Below are positions 37,301 to 49,078 of a stretch of DNA of 64,000 nt, piece by piece. The notes beneath the pieces were generated by a model. It was not told where the DNA came from, did no database searches, and saw only the letters and a list, made by a program, of their open reading frames with translations. This DNA is from Phoenix dactylifera. Lineage: Eukaryota; Streptophyta; Magnoliopsida; Arecales; Arecaceae. The DNA is taken from contig NW_024067676.1 of assembly GCF_009389715.1 (NCBI RefSeq), positions 439,501 to 503,500 of the forward strand. Reading direction: 5' to 3'. A program made the position numbers and the translations under genes. How positions within the stretch are numbered: the stretch's first letter is position 1; every line of letters starts with the position of its first letter.

Positions 37301-40300
37301 AATATGGAAAACCATCCCTTCCATGTGATCTTCATAATTTTCCATCATAAAGTCAGGCCATGTATATGCAGAATGCATACCTCTCACCCATCCCCTTTTA
37401 TGACATCTTCCAATTATCACTTAAACTTGGGTATAAGATAGTTCATACAGGTTTCAATTAGACAACAAAAAGATGGATAAATGTGATCCATCCATTCTGT
37501 AGAACTGAAGGAACAGAAGAAACATCGACAAGTCAGGAGACAAACTAGGTCAGCTCTGGTCCACCATTATTGCTAGCAGGCTGCAACCATATTTGGTCTA
37601 AGTACCTGATGAAGATGAAGAAGAATAGCAAGTCTGGTCTGCATACATTTTTCTTCTCTATTATGAGGACAACTTCAAAGGCACATTAGAAGGAATTCCT
37701 TTTTATCAATTTGATGTAACTATATTATAAGATAATAAACAAGGACTTGAAACTATTTTTCCTTAAGCATTTAAGACAGACATATCCAAATTGTAAAAAA
37801 TAAAATAATAAAAAAGTAAATATTTGTTAATAAATTAAAGATATAAAATAACAAGAAAAAGAAGGACAAATTATTCCAAAACAGTACTAAAACATTAACT
37901 GAAACTTTAATGTATGTGTAAGAAATATGTTAAGTTCTGCATATGGAGTGCAAATAGTTCATTAGTATATACTTAGCCCACGGACCTGGGCTGGGTAGCC
38001 TGCGTCGGAGGTTTTCAATCACAAAATCATGACTGTGTCCTTTCCTAGATTTAAACATCATGAATTTTGAGAGTTGAGATTGTTGAGATTTTTTAGGTGG
38101 TCTTTATTTACTCAAAAAGCAAGGGCCAAGAACAAAATATTGTACAATGATAAGGAGAGATTTGGAAAATTCAACTCTATGTAGAAATTGAAATTGTCAG
38201 TTTCATTATTTCAAAGATTATATGAAATTTCATAGCATAATAAACATCCAAAAGTATAATATTAAAACTTGTCAATGCGGGAAAAAAAAAGTAAAAATAA
38301 TTCTATAGTGCATTCAAACACACCCTAATTTATCATATAGGAGTGTTACACATCAAGGACTGTCTGCATTTGAACCATGACAACTACTGACTCATAGGTT
38401 ATATCGAACCAGAGCAAATGACCATCTTTCCAAGCTGTTAGTAGCACGATTGGAGACCAACTGCACATTCTTTTCTAGAATGTTTCAGCAGCATATCCAT
38501 TGCAAATTCGCATTGTTGGACCTGTTAGTCTTAGCATTCCATAAGCAACATCATTCCTTGTCTATGAGTTTTTTTCTGTCACAAGATTACATTGATATGA
38601 TTATCATTGGCCAGCAAAATGGAGGCGGATTTTGCATAAATGTGCTTGCATTTGTTTTGAATCAAATTAGGACTTCTGGTCCAAAAGTACAATCAAAATG
38701 TAGCAAGAAAACTACACCAATTGCAATGCCTTTAGCACGTAGTGAGTGGTGCTCAAATTTGGTTTAAGCACTGCTTTTAATGGATTGTAGGGTATCATGA
38801 CTAAAAGCAAAATTCTTTTGAAACATTCTTTTTCCTATAAGAAAACCATCTCTAACTTTCTTGAGCGGCCTAAGTTGCCTATCATCAACAACTAATCGAC
38901 CTACTTGAACTGAACAAAGGATGACGGTTTAAATCTGGTCATTATTTCTTTAACAACCCAGGATCTCACCCAAAATGACTAGCCGAAAGATATCATTTAG
39001 GTTCCTTAATTTTGTATAAGTATCCAAGATCTATCCAGCAAAATCCGATGTGGGACTAAACACAAGCCCGCACGGGTCCTCGCATACTCCCTCCATTTAA
39101 GCCCTAACATCCCCATCAGGCTAAAGGTTCAAATCCATGCAAATCTAATCACAAGCACCATGATCAACACATAGTCAGCTCCAATAGATCCGTGCTGCAG
39201 TGTCTCCTAGTCCACATAGGTTATGGGCCGGATCCGCTCTGATACCATTTGTAACAATCCAAGACCTCATCCAAAATAACTAGCTGGAAGGTACTATTTG
39301 AGTTTCTTGATCCTGTATAAGTACCCAAGATCTACCCAACGAATAACCGATGTGGGACTAAACACACACCCGCACAGGTCCTCACAATTTCAAAATCATT
39401 TAGGAGCTGATCTCAGGTTTTCTGAGTAAAACGATATGCATCATCCATAAATGAGACATAGTAGCGATAACCAGAGAGAGAAGGCACAGGCAATGGGCCC
39501 CGTACATCAGAATGCACAAACAAGGGCTAACGGAATTGAAACAATCTTATGAGTGGAATTAATAGGCGTTGCCCATGTTTGGCCAGCTGGCAGCTAAACC
39601 AAGAAGAGAATGAAGAAGACGCATCTCCTCTACGGCAAACAATCCGCGACCCAATGGACTTGCTGAAGCGTTCAACAAGACGCTATGCATGATATTGATG
39701 AAGGTCGTCTCAAGAATAAAGGCAACCAGCACGAAAGGCTGCCAGATGCTCTATGGGCCTACGGGACCATGCATCACACGGCGACGCGGTCAACACCTTA
39801 CTAGTCTTCGGCGACAAAGCGGTTCTTCCGCTCGAGGTACAAATTTCCTCGCTGCAGGTGGTCATGCAGTGCTCTATGATGATGGAGCAAAATGGACCTC
39901 CATACTTAGATTGAGATATTGGACATAGAATGTCAATCTTTAAAATGTAAAAAAAGGAGTAATCATAAGAATAAATACAATGATGATAAATGAAAAAAAG
40001 AAAAAATTCTTTAGCCAGATAAAGGGTGGATGTAGCCAAGTGGATCAAGGCAGTGGATTGTGAATCCACCGTGCGCGGGTTCAATTTCTGTCGTTCGTCC
40101 ATCACATTATTTCAAATTCCGGAGAATTTATTTAATCACATAGTTTGGGCTCCTAAAATATGGCACTCTTGTGGCAATCTATTTGACTGTATCAAAAGGC
40201 CCATTGAATTGGGATTTTCCTATTGGGGCGGGTCATTTCGGGGCAAGCGGATCATTTATCATAAAGAGGATGAGCTTCAAGAGAAACGACCGCAGGAGGC

Positions 40301-43300
40301 GCACCCTAAGCCCAGCTTCTCGGAGCTGCTATTGCGAAATACCGCTTACCCTTAATACTATAAGCAACAGGGGGGCTGGGCTGCTCGCCTTCATAGAAAG
40401 GCGACCGGGCCTAGATTAGATGTTCGCCTTTTTTTAGAATAGAAGGAGAAGGTAAAGGGGGGTTTGGAGATTCTTTCAAGAATGCATGGCTTCTTCCTAT
40501 TCCGCTTCAACACAGAAGAAGATTGTTACAAGGTGCTGGAAGGAGGGCCGTGGCTTATAGAAGGAAGAGTTATGATTTTGAGAAAGTGGCCACGATTCTG
40601 AAACTGTTCTCATTATCCTTCACGAAACTATTTCTTCCAGATCTATCTTGTATCTGTCTTTTGCGAAGATACAAAGAGCAGGTTCTTCCTCTTTGTACTA
40701 GCAGCATATCATTCTGATTTTTCAGTGTGTCGTCTTCCATATTCATCTTGGCAACTCCACACCCTTCAATCTGGTGTGAGCTCTCATCTAAAAGTATGAT
40801 CAAGCATGTGTCAGTACATTAGTATATTTCATTGGACCACTCTCGATTGCAAGTTGATGGCCCCTCCCGAGTATGTAACCATCCTTGCTCCAGAATCGAC
40901 GTTCATATTGCCGAAGAGGATAAGTTACCACCTTTGTCACGTCGTCTTGCATTTACGTCTACAACCGGATGTCGTTTTTATTGTGTAATGCACCCTTTGG
41001 GTAGTCATTATCTTTGAGAAGATGACTTACTCTAAGGCCTTGCCTCAGCCAGGCTTGGGCAAAATAGCAGAGCAAGTACAAGTATTAATAGCATAGCAAA
41101 AATGCGTTCCTCGTCATTAATATGTTTGCTCATGGTATTTGTGGCCTATCGGGAGAATCGATGACTGCATCAAAGATGCACTGTTAACTGCGAATTCAGA
41201 TGATCATGTTCAGGGACAGTTGCAGCCAGCCGTAAAAGGAGTCACAGCCTCTCACAATCAAGTCGCAATTGTAGCACCTTGCTACAGCTGCAGTCTAGCC
41301 TCAAAAGGCAGCCCATAGCTTACAGTTGAGTCGCGGCTTAGGGAGCTGCAGTCATAGCTATGCGAGCAATTACCGTTGGGCCTCGAACCTTTGTTCGAGC
41401 ATCGAATCTATTGTGCTCCAGTATTTTTCCTCGAATCTGCTTTCTTCATTGTATCGCAGGCCTCTTTAGGTTTATAATACACAAGCTCGACGCGCCTTAA
41501 GGCCACTTTTGCAGCTGCCTTGAAATCCCCTTTCTGTTTTAGATACTTCTTAACATTTTCTGCGACAACAGACAACATAGGTTCGTCCCCAAGTCTGCCA
41601 GCATGTTCACGGGTATGGGGACTGATGCAAGTTTTATTGAAGAACGCAGCATCCATCCGCTCGAGAAAGGCAAGCAAGCAAACTGCCCCAGATACGAATC
41701 GTCCCTTCATGCTTGGATAAAAATCGGATACGCATGAAGGATGTCAAGTAAGACAAGCATGTTCAAACAGTGTAACGGCTTCTGCGTCGTGATGAAGTGA
41801 CCTGCTTTATATTGCAATTTACACTCCTCCCACGTGTGCATGTCTTTTCAAGGGAAGTACCAATTTTAGGCTAAATTGTAAATCAGTAAGAGCAGGAAAA
41901 GGGAGAAAGAAAAGAGAGAAGGTCCAAAGTGGCAAGAAGAGGAGATCCATGAGTTTTTTTTCTTTCAAAAAAAAAAAAGATTTCCTACATTAATTTTCAT
42001 TAATATACGACCAGAACATTCATGTCCCCCTATCCCTTATCAAAGTTTTATAAGCCCCAATATATGTATCCAAAATTACCTCAACAAATGAGCAACTTAA
42101 GTACATTGACACTGGAGCTATAATGACTCAAATAACAGCCTAATCACTGCTTAGAATCTACATAAAAGCAACTCAAATAACCATAAAATAGAACAAAAAA
42201 ATTAAAAAATGAATCAACATATATCATCCTTATAGTCCTTCATCATTATAAGTCAATTCATTTCTTATTTCAGTCCAGAAAATTCTTTGTTAGTGATCAT
42301 GATGCACCACCTCTCCCAATAGGGTTAATCCCCCTCAGGGTGCCGATGTCCTAATTGAAAATCATATTGTTATACTAACTGCTTCACCCACATATTCTTT
42401 GACAAACTCTTCTTGCCGCAATTTTGCTCTTTCCCAACAATCACTCAAACTCATCTTGAGACTTAATATTATAATGAAGAAGTCCGTCATCCAGAAAGGC
42501 AGGATGCAATCCCTGAAGAGCTTTAGACTTGACATATACATGATTGTAACTCTGTGCACTTCCAAGCAAGATTATCTTAAATTAGGTAAATCTAAACCAA
42601 AACTCCATATATTGATCTCTCAAGATCATAAATATGCTCAAAGAAGAGATCTTCAGCGTTATGGTGGTGTCAATCCAAATATGTTGACTCTGCCAGCGTA
42701 AGGCTCATTGATTATGTTATGTGACCACTGCAACTAATAGCCTACATGTTTGTCATTGTGGGCTCTAATTCACCATCTATCTGCAATCATTTGACTCGCT
42801 TGTAGTAATAGTAACAAAAGCTGAAATAGCAAAGATTGATCATGATGACTGTAAGCTGGCATTATAAAGCTTCACATGAAAATAGAATCAAAGAGTTTTG
42901 ATAATGCATAGCAAGAACTATCTTTGTAACAAAGTAAAGTCTTTGTATTATGTAAAAATCAATTATATTAGCCCATCTGGATATTGATAGGAAAACAAGT
43001 AGTTAGCATAATCTGATTGCAAAAAAGTAACGGAAAATTTACGTGTGCTGTCATTTCTGTAACTGAAATAATAAATGTAAGAATATTTTTCAATGACAAA
43101 GAAACAAAACCTACTGTTCTCATCACATAAAGATAAAATGGTAGGATGGCTATTCTTCCAGATTCATCTTTCTCAAACTTCATAAAATTTGATGGGCTAA
43201 AAAACCGACGGCATTTTGGGCCAATCTGTTCCGCACAGACAGATGCAATGTGACAGAAATCTTCGTAGTTCATCTGTTGATATAAGCACATGAATCAAAC

Positions 43301-46300
43301 ACTCGGAACAAAGGCACCCAAAATGTATCAAATATGAAACAGTAACAAGCAAACCTTATACATTTCGTAACATGTCCAATATATGAATGCAAAAAAACAT
43401 CATATAGTAGGTAAAAACACTGAAAATATACTCTCTTGCCACTTAACTTTTATGGTGATTTCATCATATAGCTAGCATTGCCATCTAAAGGGCAGGCAAT
43501 AATGTATAATTAGATCATGGCTTCACTTTTAAAGGTGCAAATGGTGGCCAGAGTTCAAGATGATGTGCATCCAATTTCAATCCAAATCATACAAGGTCAA
43601 AAACTTTGAACCAGATCATTAAAAAAAAAAAAACAGAAAACTTAGGTTAAAATGGGATCAGTTCACATAAGATTCAGCTATTCTCTGTTTTACATGAAGA
43701 AATATTAACTATATGAGCTATTTTAGGTCAAGACTAGTTTGATTGAGTACGATTACTGGACCATAACCTGTCCTAATTGGAAATAGACCTATCAATACCC
43801 GACCCATTACCTGACTCGACTGAGGTTAAGGACCTAGTCACCTGAATTCAACCCAACCTTTTTCTTGATATCGAGGAGACTTCTAGGGCATGGGGGAGAA
43901 CCTCTCATTTTTCATCTCCTTGCACTCCCATCTGCCCTCTCCTCCCCACCACCACCATGCACGCCACCATCTGGAGCATCTCTAGCACCCTCACTGCCAT
44001 CGTGGAGTTCAGCCCCGACATGGGATCATCAAGTAGCATAAGGCGAGGCCAGATCCATTCCGATGCTCACCCACCGCCGCTCACCAACAGAGACCATGCC
44101 GATGGCCACATCAAGGAGGGGGGCTTAAGTCGAGCTTGGCGACCATTGCCGGTGATGGAGCTAGAGTGGTGGTGGCCGCACCAACAAAGGGAAAGGCAGA
44201 TGGTGAGGGCAGAAAGAAGAGCAGTCTTGCCGAAGCCATAGGGGCCGAGGATTGCAAGGAGCTAATTGGAGGGGCAGAGGAACGATGAGCTCGCCGGAGT
44301 GGCCAGGCCAGTCACCTAACATCAGGGAGAGGGAGATGAGACGTCATAGTGTCTCTTTCTTTCTCTCTACACTGGGTCAAACACTCATAGTGTTTAGATA
44401 TTGGGTAGAGTCCTCAGGTAAAGTTGGATTCCCAAGTAGGATAGGGTAGTATTAAGATTCAGGTCAAGTCAGGTCTTCATCTAATTAGGGAACTTGATAC
44501 TAGGCTTGCAACGCAGACATAATTCTTGTCCAACAAGACTGAGAGCCAATCAAATAGAAAAGCACAACTAGACCAAAAATCCTGAGAATACTACAAATAT
44601 GAAGTTATAAATTGGTCCGGTGCAAAATAAATCAGATTAGGATCATGGTCCACCCAGTCAAAAAATCCTTATTCATCAATCATTTGCATAACCCTGCTAC
44701 GGTAGTGACTTCTTTTTATAGAATTGTCAGCTGCAAAGACTCCATTGTGAACTTGTAGAAGGATATGTTTGAATTTAAGAACTAAAGCATGATGAACCAT
44801 TGACAATAGTGTTCAGCCATGGCACATGAAAAAACTCATTAGGCTTGCGATGTAAAACCACAAATAGATTTCTGGTTCTTCATGATTTATATAATGTAGC
44901 CAATGCCGAACAAAGGCATTTATTAAGCAAGGAACACTACCTCCTCCTTTTACAAGTACTCCAGTACATGAATCTTAACTATTGAGGTTAGCCCCGGTTA
45001 ATTTTATGATAGCTTATGATAATTTAAAACTTCCATTATTCATAGACTAATTTAACAAAGGGCTAAAATAGGAGTACAAGGGGCTGAGAAAAACCATCAT
45101 TAAATCGAGAAAGCATCAAGCCAGTGTGTATGGATTCCCCTCTCATCCAAAAGATCGAAAAAAGCAAATGCCAGAAGAAATCAGATTGAATTTATAGATG
45201 TATATTATATATACCTTTTCAGCACCAGTGGCATCATCAATCACACAATTTTCTCTTAAGCAAACCCACATGGCATCCAGATCATCTGCATTTAGAAGAA
45301 GTTCTGACTGCTTCTGCAATTAATAGTGAAATGCATATAAAATGAGTGCATGTTGGACCAGACCAGATACATAGTAAAAAAAGAAAACATCTAACAAAAA
45401 ATAATAATGAGCAGAAAGAGCATATGTCTACAGTTTTCCAGAAAGAGCATCACAAGGAACTTTCTACATAAACCTTCAAAAGATCAAACCACGTATATGG
45501 CTTAATACCTTTAGAAACCGGTACTTTGCCAACCTTTGAACCCTATGACTGATTGATCCTTCTTCAGGCTTCTGTTTAGAAAACAATATATATTAGGGGA
45601 ATATCTAAGAATTTATAAATCACATGTTCAGTCAATATATAACAGGTATGATCAGGAATGTGGCCATTTGCCAAGCAAAAGAAGCTCCTTGTAACATAAA
45701 GCCACCAACACCGACCATCCTTGAAGCTATATGTAATATATTTCACAACTGCTTGAAAATACTAACGAAATATGCAGAAATCAACTCTGCAGCATGCCTT
45801 TTTGTAGAAACTAGGAATGGAGCCTGCTTCAGCATTTTTCTGCTGTCGTTCTTTAAATATCTCAAGCAAGATCCTTTTCGTTTCAAGCTCTGCAGGTTAA
45901 AATGGATAGTTTAGAGCAAATAATGAGCAAAAGTTCACTTAATCTACACTCCTACCAATATATGAGAATTTTGCCCAAAACAAAACAATGGAGTCGTCAG
46001 ATCCTATTCTTTGCACCAACGATCACAGTAACCTCCTCAAAAAAAATACCAGAAAAAGCAAGAAGGGAATGTTTCTAGACGTTAACAAAAGATATCATTA
46101 GAAACATAAGCAATTTAGTGATATTCAGAAACGAAAAGTTAAGGAAAAGAAGAAAAGAATGATCTCTATGTTGAACTCTCTTCTTTTAAACTTCTCCGAT
46201 GGTACATTCCAAGCAAACTAGACAATGGTTTAAAAAACAAACAACATTAGCTCTACAATTTGAATCCGGTGGTTGTTCAAGCGGACCATGTGATAAAAAT

Positions 46301-46801
46301 CCCTTCCATGCGCCAAACGAAATTATTGCTTTCCATGGCCACAAACTCTTTAGCTTGTACTGGATCTTGGATTCCAAGCTCGTTCAATCCCATCTTCTCT
46401 ATAGATCAACTAGGAATGTAGGGTTTATCCAAGCCCATTTAACGTTATCACCGCTCTAGTTTGCACTAAAATCTCGTATTGGATCCAAACTCGTCTAAGA
46501 ACCTATCTTCTAGCAAATTTTGTCCTATTGCACCTTAAAAGCCCGATTTCTTGGGGGAAACTTCAACGGAAGAACACAAAGTCACCTCAAAAAACACCAT
46601 AAATTACCAGAGAGAGAGAGAGAAAGAGAGATCGGAAGCGGAGTAAAAGGGGGCCTCACCCATGAGGGCTTCTGATCCGAGGCCGGCGCCGGATCCGATG
46701 AACCGGCGGAGGTTCCGAACCCACGGCATGGAGGAGGCCGGAGGGATCTTCTTGGGGGCGGCCTCGTGGCCCCCTTCACCGTCGCTGGAGCCGCTGTACA
46801 T
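25311..46801 (-). CDS. TON2: PP2A regulatory subunit B'' TONNEAU2/FASS (12 exons, 477 aa)
   Basis: Exons (CDS, minus strand): 46801-46660, 45889-45798, 45571-45509, 45313-45215, 43273-43115, 36351-36280, 36190-36058, 35901-35837, 30617-30542, 28969-28868, 26906-26714, 25548-25311. They sum to 1,434 bases with every phase consistent. The protein starts [20 protein letters not shown] and ends [11 protein letters not shown], and follows Arabidopsis TON2 (480 aa as I recall it) throughout. Two EF-hand loops are visible: residues 199-210 ([12 protein letters not shown]) and 307-318 ([12 protein letters not shown]). TON2/FASS (PPP2R3C in animals) is the PP2A subunit of the TTP complex, with TON1 and TRM proteins, that sets the preprophase band and cortical microtubules. 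Intron 2 begins with GC (AAG|GCATGC); all the others are GT-AG. Introns 5 (6.8 kb) and 8 (5.2 kb) are crowded with transposon and organelle debris. Confidence 0.96.
26325..26500 (+). mobile_element. tRNA-derived SINE-like element
   Basis: A box A-like GGTAAAGTCACTTGGTGGT is followed by a box B-like GCGTTCAAATCC, a short body, and an A/G-rich tail at 26,461-26,503. That layout fits a plant tRNA-derived SINE on the plus strand. No clear target duplication was found. It lies in TON2 intron 11, antisense to the gene. Confidence 0.5.
30934..31077. mobile_element. 144-bp hAT MITE with exact 8-bp duplication
   Basis: It begins CAAGGTTAGC and ends ACAAATCTTG, with GGTACC words near both ends. It is flanked by gtttcaac at 30926-30933 and again at 31078-31085, identical in all eight bases. 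It is non-coding and sits in TON2 intron 8, directly beside the next element. Confidence 0.78.
31086..31653. mobile_element. 568-bp GC-rich hAT MITE abutting another copy
   Basis: The left end is CATGGTCTGTACCGGCCGG and the right end, read inward, is CAAGGTACGCTGAACCGG. The GC-rich interior shares inverted segments with the element at 8648 (ATAAATGCCA, CACGTCCGCG, TTTTCACGCG words). The base after the shared gtttcaac is its first base, but its right flank, gttggctt, does not match, so its own duplication is missing or was altered. It lies in TON2 intron 8. Confidence 0.72.
33651..35292 (+). mobile_element. TIR element (GTGTTTGG ends) in TON2 intron 8
   Basis: The left end, GGGGGTGTTTGGAAAATGATA, and the right end, read inward, GGCCCTGTTTGGGTAATC, look like a degenerate terminal inverted repeat. 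A hairpin of GTATGAAAATAC and GTATTTTCATAC stands just inside the left end. No transposase is seen and no target duplication could be matched, so the bounds are approximate. It carries an exon-like segment at 33888-34298. Confidence 0.4.
33888..34298 (+). pseudogene. Exon-like coding segment, perhaps captured by the TIR element
   Basis: An ATG in strong context (AAACATGGCG) opens 137 codons in phase 0 that end at a consensus donor (CCCGAG|GTATGA). The predicted N-terminus is rich in Ser, Pro and Leu like a plastid transit peptide ([20 protein letters not shown]), followed by hydrophobic stretches ([20 protein letters not shown]). I do not recognise the family. It sits in a TON2 intron on the opposite strand and inside a transposon-like element, so a captured first exon fits better than a nested gene. 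Confidence 0.35.
38951..39386 (-). mobile_element. TRIM (terminal-repeat retrotransposon in miniature), fossil
   Basis: Two direct repeats of about 135 bp (38951-39084 and 39250-39386) enclose about 165 bp without coding. They share ccgatgtgggactaaacac and end in TGT/ACA-type termini. On the minus strand a TGGTATCAGAGCGGATCC primer-binding site, complementary to initiator tRNA-Met, stands two bases from the repeat at 39230-39247. The element is therefore minus-oriented. By eye the two repeats are roughly four-fifths identical, so the insertion is old. It lies in TON2 intron 5. Confidence 0.75.
39405..39545 (-). mobile_element. Ty1/copia integrase-region fragment, fossil
   Basis: The minus-strand reading resembles a short stretch of the copia-type integrase core. 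It is a small, broken and clearly old piece in TON2 intron 5. It has the same orientation as the copia-like piece at 40,575-40,805, so both may be parts of one older element split by later insertions. Confidence 0.5.
39640..39930 (+). mobile_element. Ty3/gypsy-like integrase-region fragment, fossil
   Basis: Plus-strand readings in more than one frame resemble the C-terminal half of a gypsy-type integrase as found in plant polyproteins. It is broken and short, with no terminal repeats nearby. It adjoins plastid-derived sequence and may have arrived with it. Confidence 0.45.
40025..40100 (+). pseudogene. trnH: Plastid-type trnH-GUG copy
   Basis: GGTGGATGTAGCCAAGTGGATC... with GTG in the anticodon loop (GGATTGTGAATCC) follows plastid tRNA-His closely. 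It differs at several stem positions near both ends and has an extra base in the 3' acceptor side. It is a nuclear copy of organelle DNA in TON2 intron 5, not expected to be expressed as a plastid tRNA. Plant mitochondria also carry plastid-derived trnH, so it may have come by way of the mitochondrion. Confidence 0.85.
40127..40290 (+). pseudogene. ycf2: ycf2 fragment (plastid origin)
   Basis: The plus frame reads [20 protein letters not shown], then [18 protein letters not shown], a conserved segment of Ycf2. It then continues into unrelated sequence ([13 protein letters not shown]). trnH and this part of ycf2 are not neighbours in a normal plastome, so the insert is a rearranged fragment. 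Passage through a mitochondrial genome is plausible but not shown. Confidence 0.8.
40481..40600 (+). mobile_element. DUF4283-type fragment of a plant LINE ORF1
   Basis: The plus-strand reading gives [20 protein letters not shown] followed by [14 protein letters not shown], the pattern of the DUF4283 domain common in plant LINE ORF1 and related zinc-knuckle proteins. Only about 40 codons remain. It lies between the ycf2 piece and a copia-like fragment in TON2 intron 5. Confidence 0.55.
40575..40805 (-). mobile_element. Ty1/copia polyprotein fragment, fossil
   Basis: A minus-strand frame resembles the region upstream of the copia integrase (the protease to GAG-pre-integrase part). It is incomplete and old. 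Its orientation agrees with the copia-like piece at 39,405-39,545. Confidence 0.5.
41430..41750 (-). pseudogene. eIF3 subunit c gene fragment
   Basis: The minus strand encodes [13 protein letters not shown], then in a shifted frame [35 protein letters not shown] and [20 protein letters not shown]. This follows the part of plant eIF3c that reads RVWGNLVAFLER...DPHTRE...RLRDEPMF...[15 protein letters not shown]...YYKPQEVYDAMRKLAE. The identity to family motifs is strong in blocks. There is a frame change near 41,675, and the match ends around [11 protein letters not shown]. No start, no rest of the roughly 900-residue protein and no RNA tail are visible. It is a dispersed fragment in TON2 intron 5. 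Confidence 0.8.
43900..44345. other. GC-rich island in TON2 intron 4
   Basis: A sharply GC-rich segment in an AT-rich intron, flanked by CGACCCATTACCTGAC-like sequence on one side and GTCAAGTCAGGTC on the other. Frames are open on both strands (for example [20 protein letters not shown] on the minus strand) but I recognise no family. It could be a transposon with a captured gene piece. Confidence 0.35.
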
Positions 46802-47057
46802 CGGCTCTGTTCTGGCCGCCGGCGAGCAGCTCCAGGAAGGACGAAACTACTCCAATCACCGGAGCCCTGCGGGCATGGGCGGATCGAAACCCCCAACCCT
46901 AGCTGGATCGGAGTGCTCTCGCTTCGGAGAGAGGAGAAACTGGGAGCGGAACCGGAAAGCGTCGAAGTTTCTTTTCCCCTCGCATTCCGCTGTCTTTCCT
47001 CGGACAGCAACCAGCTATTTGTAATGCAGGTTTTGAAGTGGGGATAGCTGAAAAGTA

Positions 47058-47658
47058 GGGTAAATTACAAGAGCTCCTGGCTTTGTATTTATTATGGTTA
47101 CGCCTAATAATTTATAAAATCTCTATTTAGACTTAATTAAATTAACAGCATTAATCAAATTATTATTAAATTAAAAAATAAAATTATTCTAAAGTGAGAA
47201 AAAAGATATACGTATTTTTTTATATTTTTAGATCGCTATTCAATCACTTAAGATTATTTTGGTTATTTTTTAAAAAAAATTAATATAAATTTTAAGTCTC
47301 ATATAAGATTAATAATTTGACGAATATTCTGCTAAATTATGAGTTATGTTAGATAAAATAAATTTAAAAAACTATTTGGATGATGATGCTGAAAATTCTA
47401 TAGAATTTGTGGATTAGGCCAGTACAACCAGCAAAATCAACAGATATTTTTTCCTCTATATAGTATTCGGGCCAGCCCACTCTAAAACTACTCTTAGGTA
47501 TTTATGAATATAGGCCTAACCGAACCTATAATCCTATAATTTTACTGATTATACTGACTCAACTCATGAATCTTTAAAGATTTTTAACCCAATCATCCAA
47601 ACAGACTCGTAAGGAGTGTAGGTTTTCATATTATTGGATGTAAATGTAATTTATTCCT
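47058..47658. mobile_element. MULE-like non-coding element upstream of TON2
   Basis: The left end, GGGTAAATTACAAGAGCTCC, and the right end, read inward, AATAAATTACATTTACATCC, followed by AATAATATGAAAACCTACAC, resemble the ends of the element at 15,910. Extended AT-rich inverted similarity lies inside. No transposase and no clear target duplication. It begins about 260 bp upstream of the TON2 start codon, so it may overlap the promoter. Confidence 0.45.
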
Positions 47659-47877
47659 AATACTTGAAAATAAACATCACAAATTATATGTAGAAATAGC
47701 CTTTGATTTTTACTCTTCCTTTTAACCCTAAATATTACGCATATTTATCATGACCATATATACAAAATGTCGGACCTGCATCTGACCCAACCTCGAGCAG
47801 CTCTAGCAAGTCACATATGTGATGTTACAGGGTAACATAGGTTTAAAAATGTGAGATTACTTTATTGACGTACTAAC

Positions 47878-47928
<51 letters not shown>

Positions 47929-49078
47929 AGAGACCCGAACTGCACACTTTCCATTAACTCCATGTAAAAAAAAAAGCTAACAATTTCAAAATAAATGATA
48001 AACTATCCAAATAAAATATTCAAACCATTGAACATAGTCTACATTATAAAAAATATCAAGAAATCAAAATTCATATACTCTATAAGCTTCTAACCTATAT
48101 ATTGACTCGATACAAAAGCCCAGTGGCATCAATTGCATTAGTGTAGTAAAATGTATGATGAGACATATAAATTGAAAATCCATTTAATGGATCATTATCA
48201 ACGCATCTTAAAATATGGATAGATTTAAATCTTCAAGTTTTGATGATTAGAATATAGTTAAAACCTATCAATATATGAATTTTGGTTCTAGGTATTTTTT
48301 GTAGTGTTGGATCATGTTGAGCTCTTTGGATCTTAGATGTGCTGTTGATTCATAAATTGATATTGTTTTGTTACTCCTGGAATCCAATTACTTCGTTTTA
48401 CCTAAGAACCAAACAGGCAAACAGCATTGCATTACATATTAATGGCAGCTTTGTTGGTTTTGTCCTGTTTCAGTGGCATGAACCTTTTGACCTATGAAGG
48501 CTATGGCTAGGGTTCAAACTTCAAAGCCAATATCGCCTCTTCAGCCATCGAAACATATTTTAGAAACTAACAAACTCATACAAAGGCCCGAACCATCCAT
48601 CGCCCATTCTGTTCATGCCTTCTATTAGCAATTCCAAGTGAACATTAAAGTCTTTCATGTCTTAAGATCTATAGGGAAGGCTAACATGTCCAAAAACAAT
48701 GTTTTTATTCCGAAATTGGAAATTGGAATTTGAGTAATATAAGTCATTGAAATGAATACACACCTAAATAATCCTGAGTTATGCAAGCTTTCTTTCTAAA
48801 AATAGATATCCATCTTATATGTATTACATAAACTAAATTGATTAAGTTTCTTAGTCACACAAGCTACATATGTAAGCGTCAGTGGTTGACATAAAGACTG
48901 CGTTTTATCTACTGTGTACCAAAAATTACTCTAGATATCATATAGAAAGCACTGCAGTTCTTTTCCTGTATCAACCAAGGAATGTAAATATATCCAATGA
49001 GTCCCTAATCACAAAACAACGTTCTTATTTGCCGATATGGCCAAGGTAAACCCCATATATGCTAGAAAAAAATTTAGT
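47659..49078. other. Intergenic with an (AT)n microsatellite
   Basis: AT-rich DNA. A pure (AT)n run of about 44 bases lies at 47,881-47,925. No gene or named repeat was recognised otherwise. Confidence 0.6.

Noticed and set aside
38951-39386. Cassandra-type TRIM with 5S rRNA in its repeats
   Set aside because: The repeats lack a recognisable 5S promoter block; only a generic TRIM call is supported.
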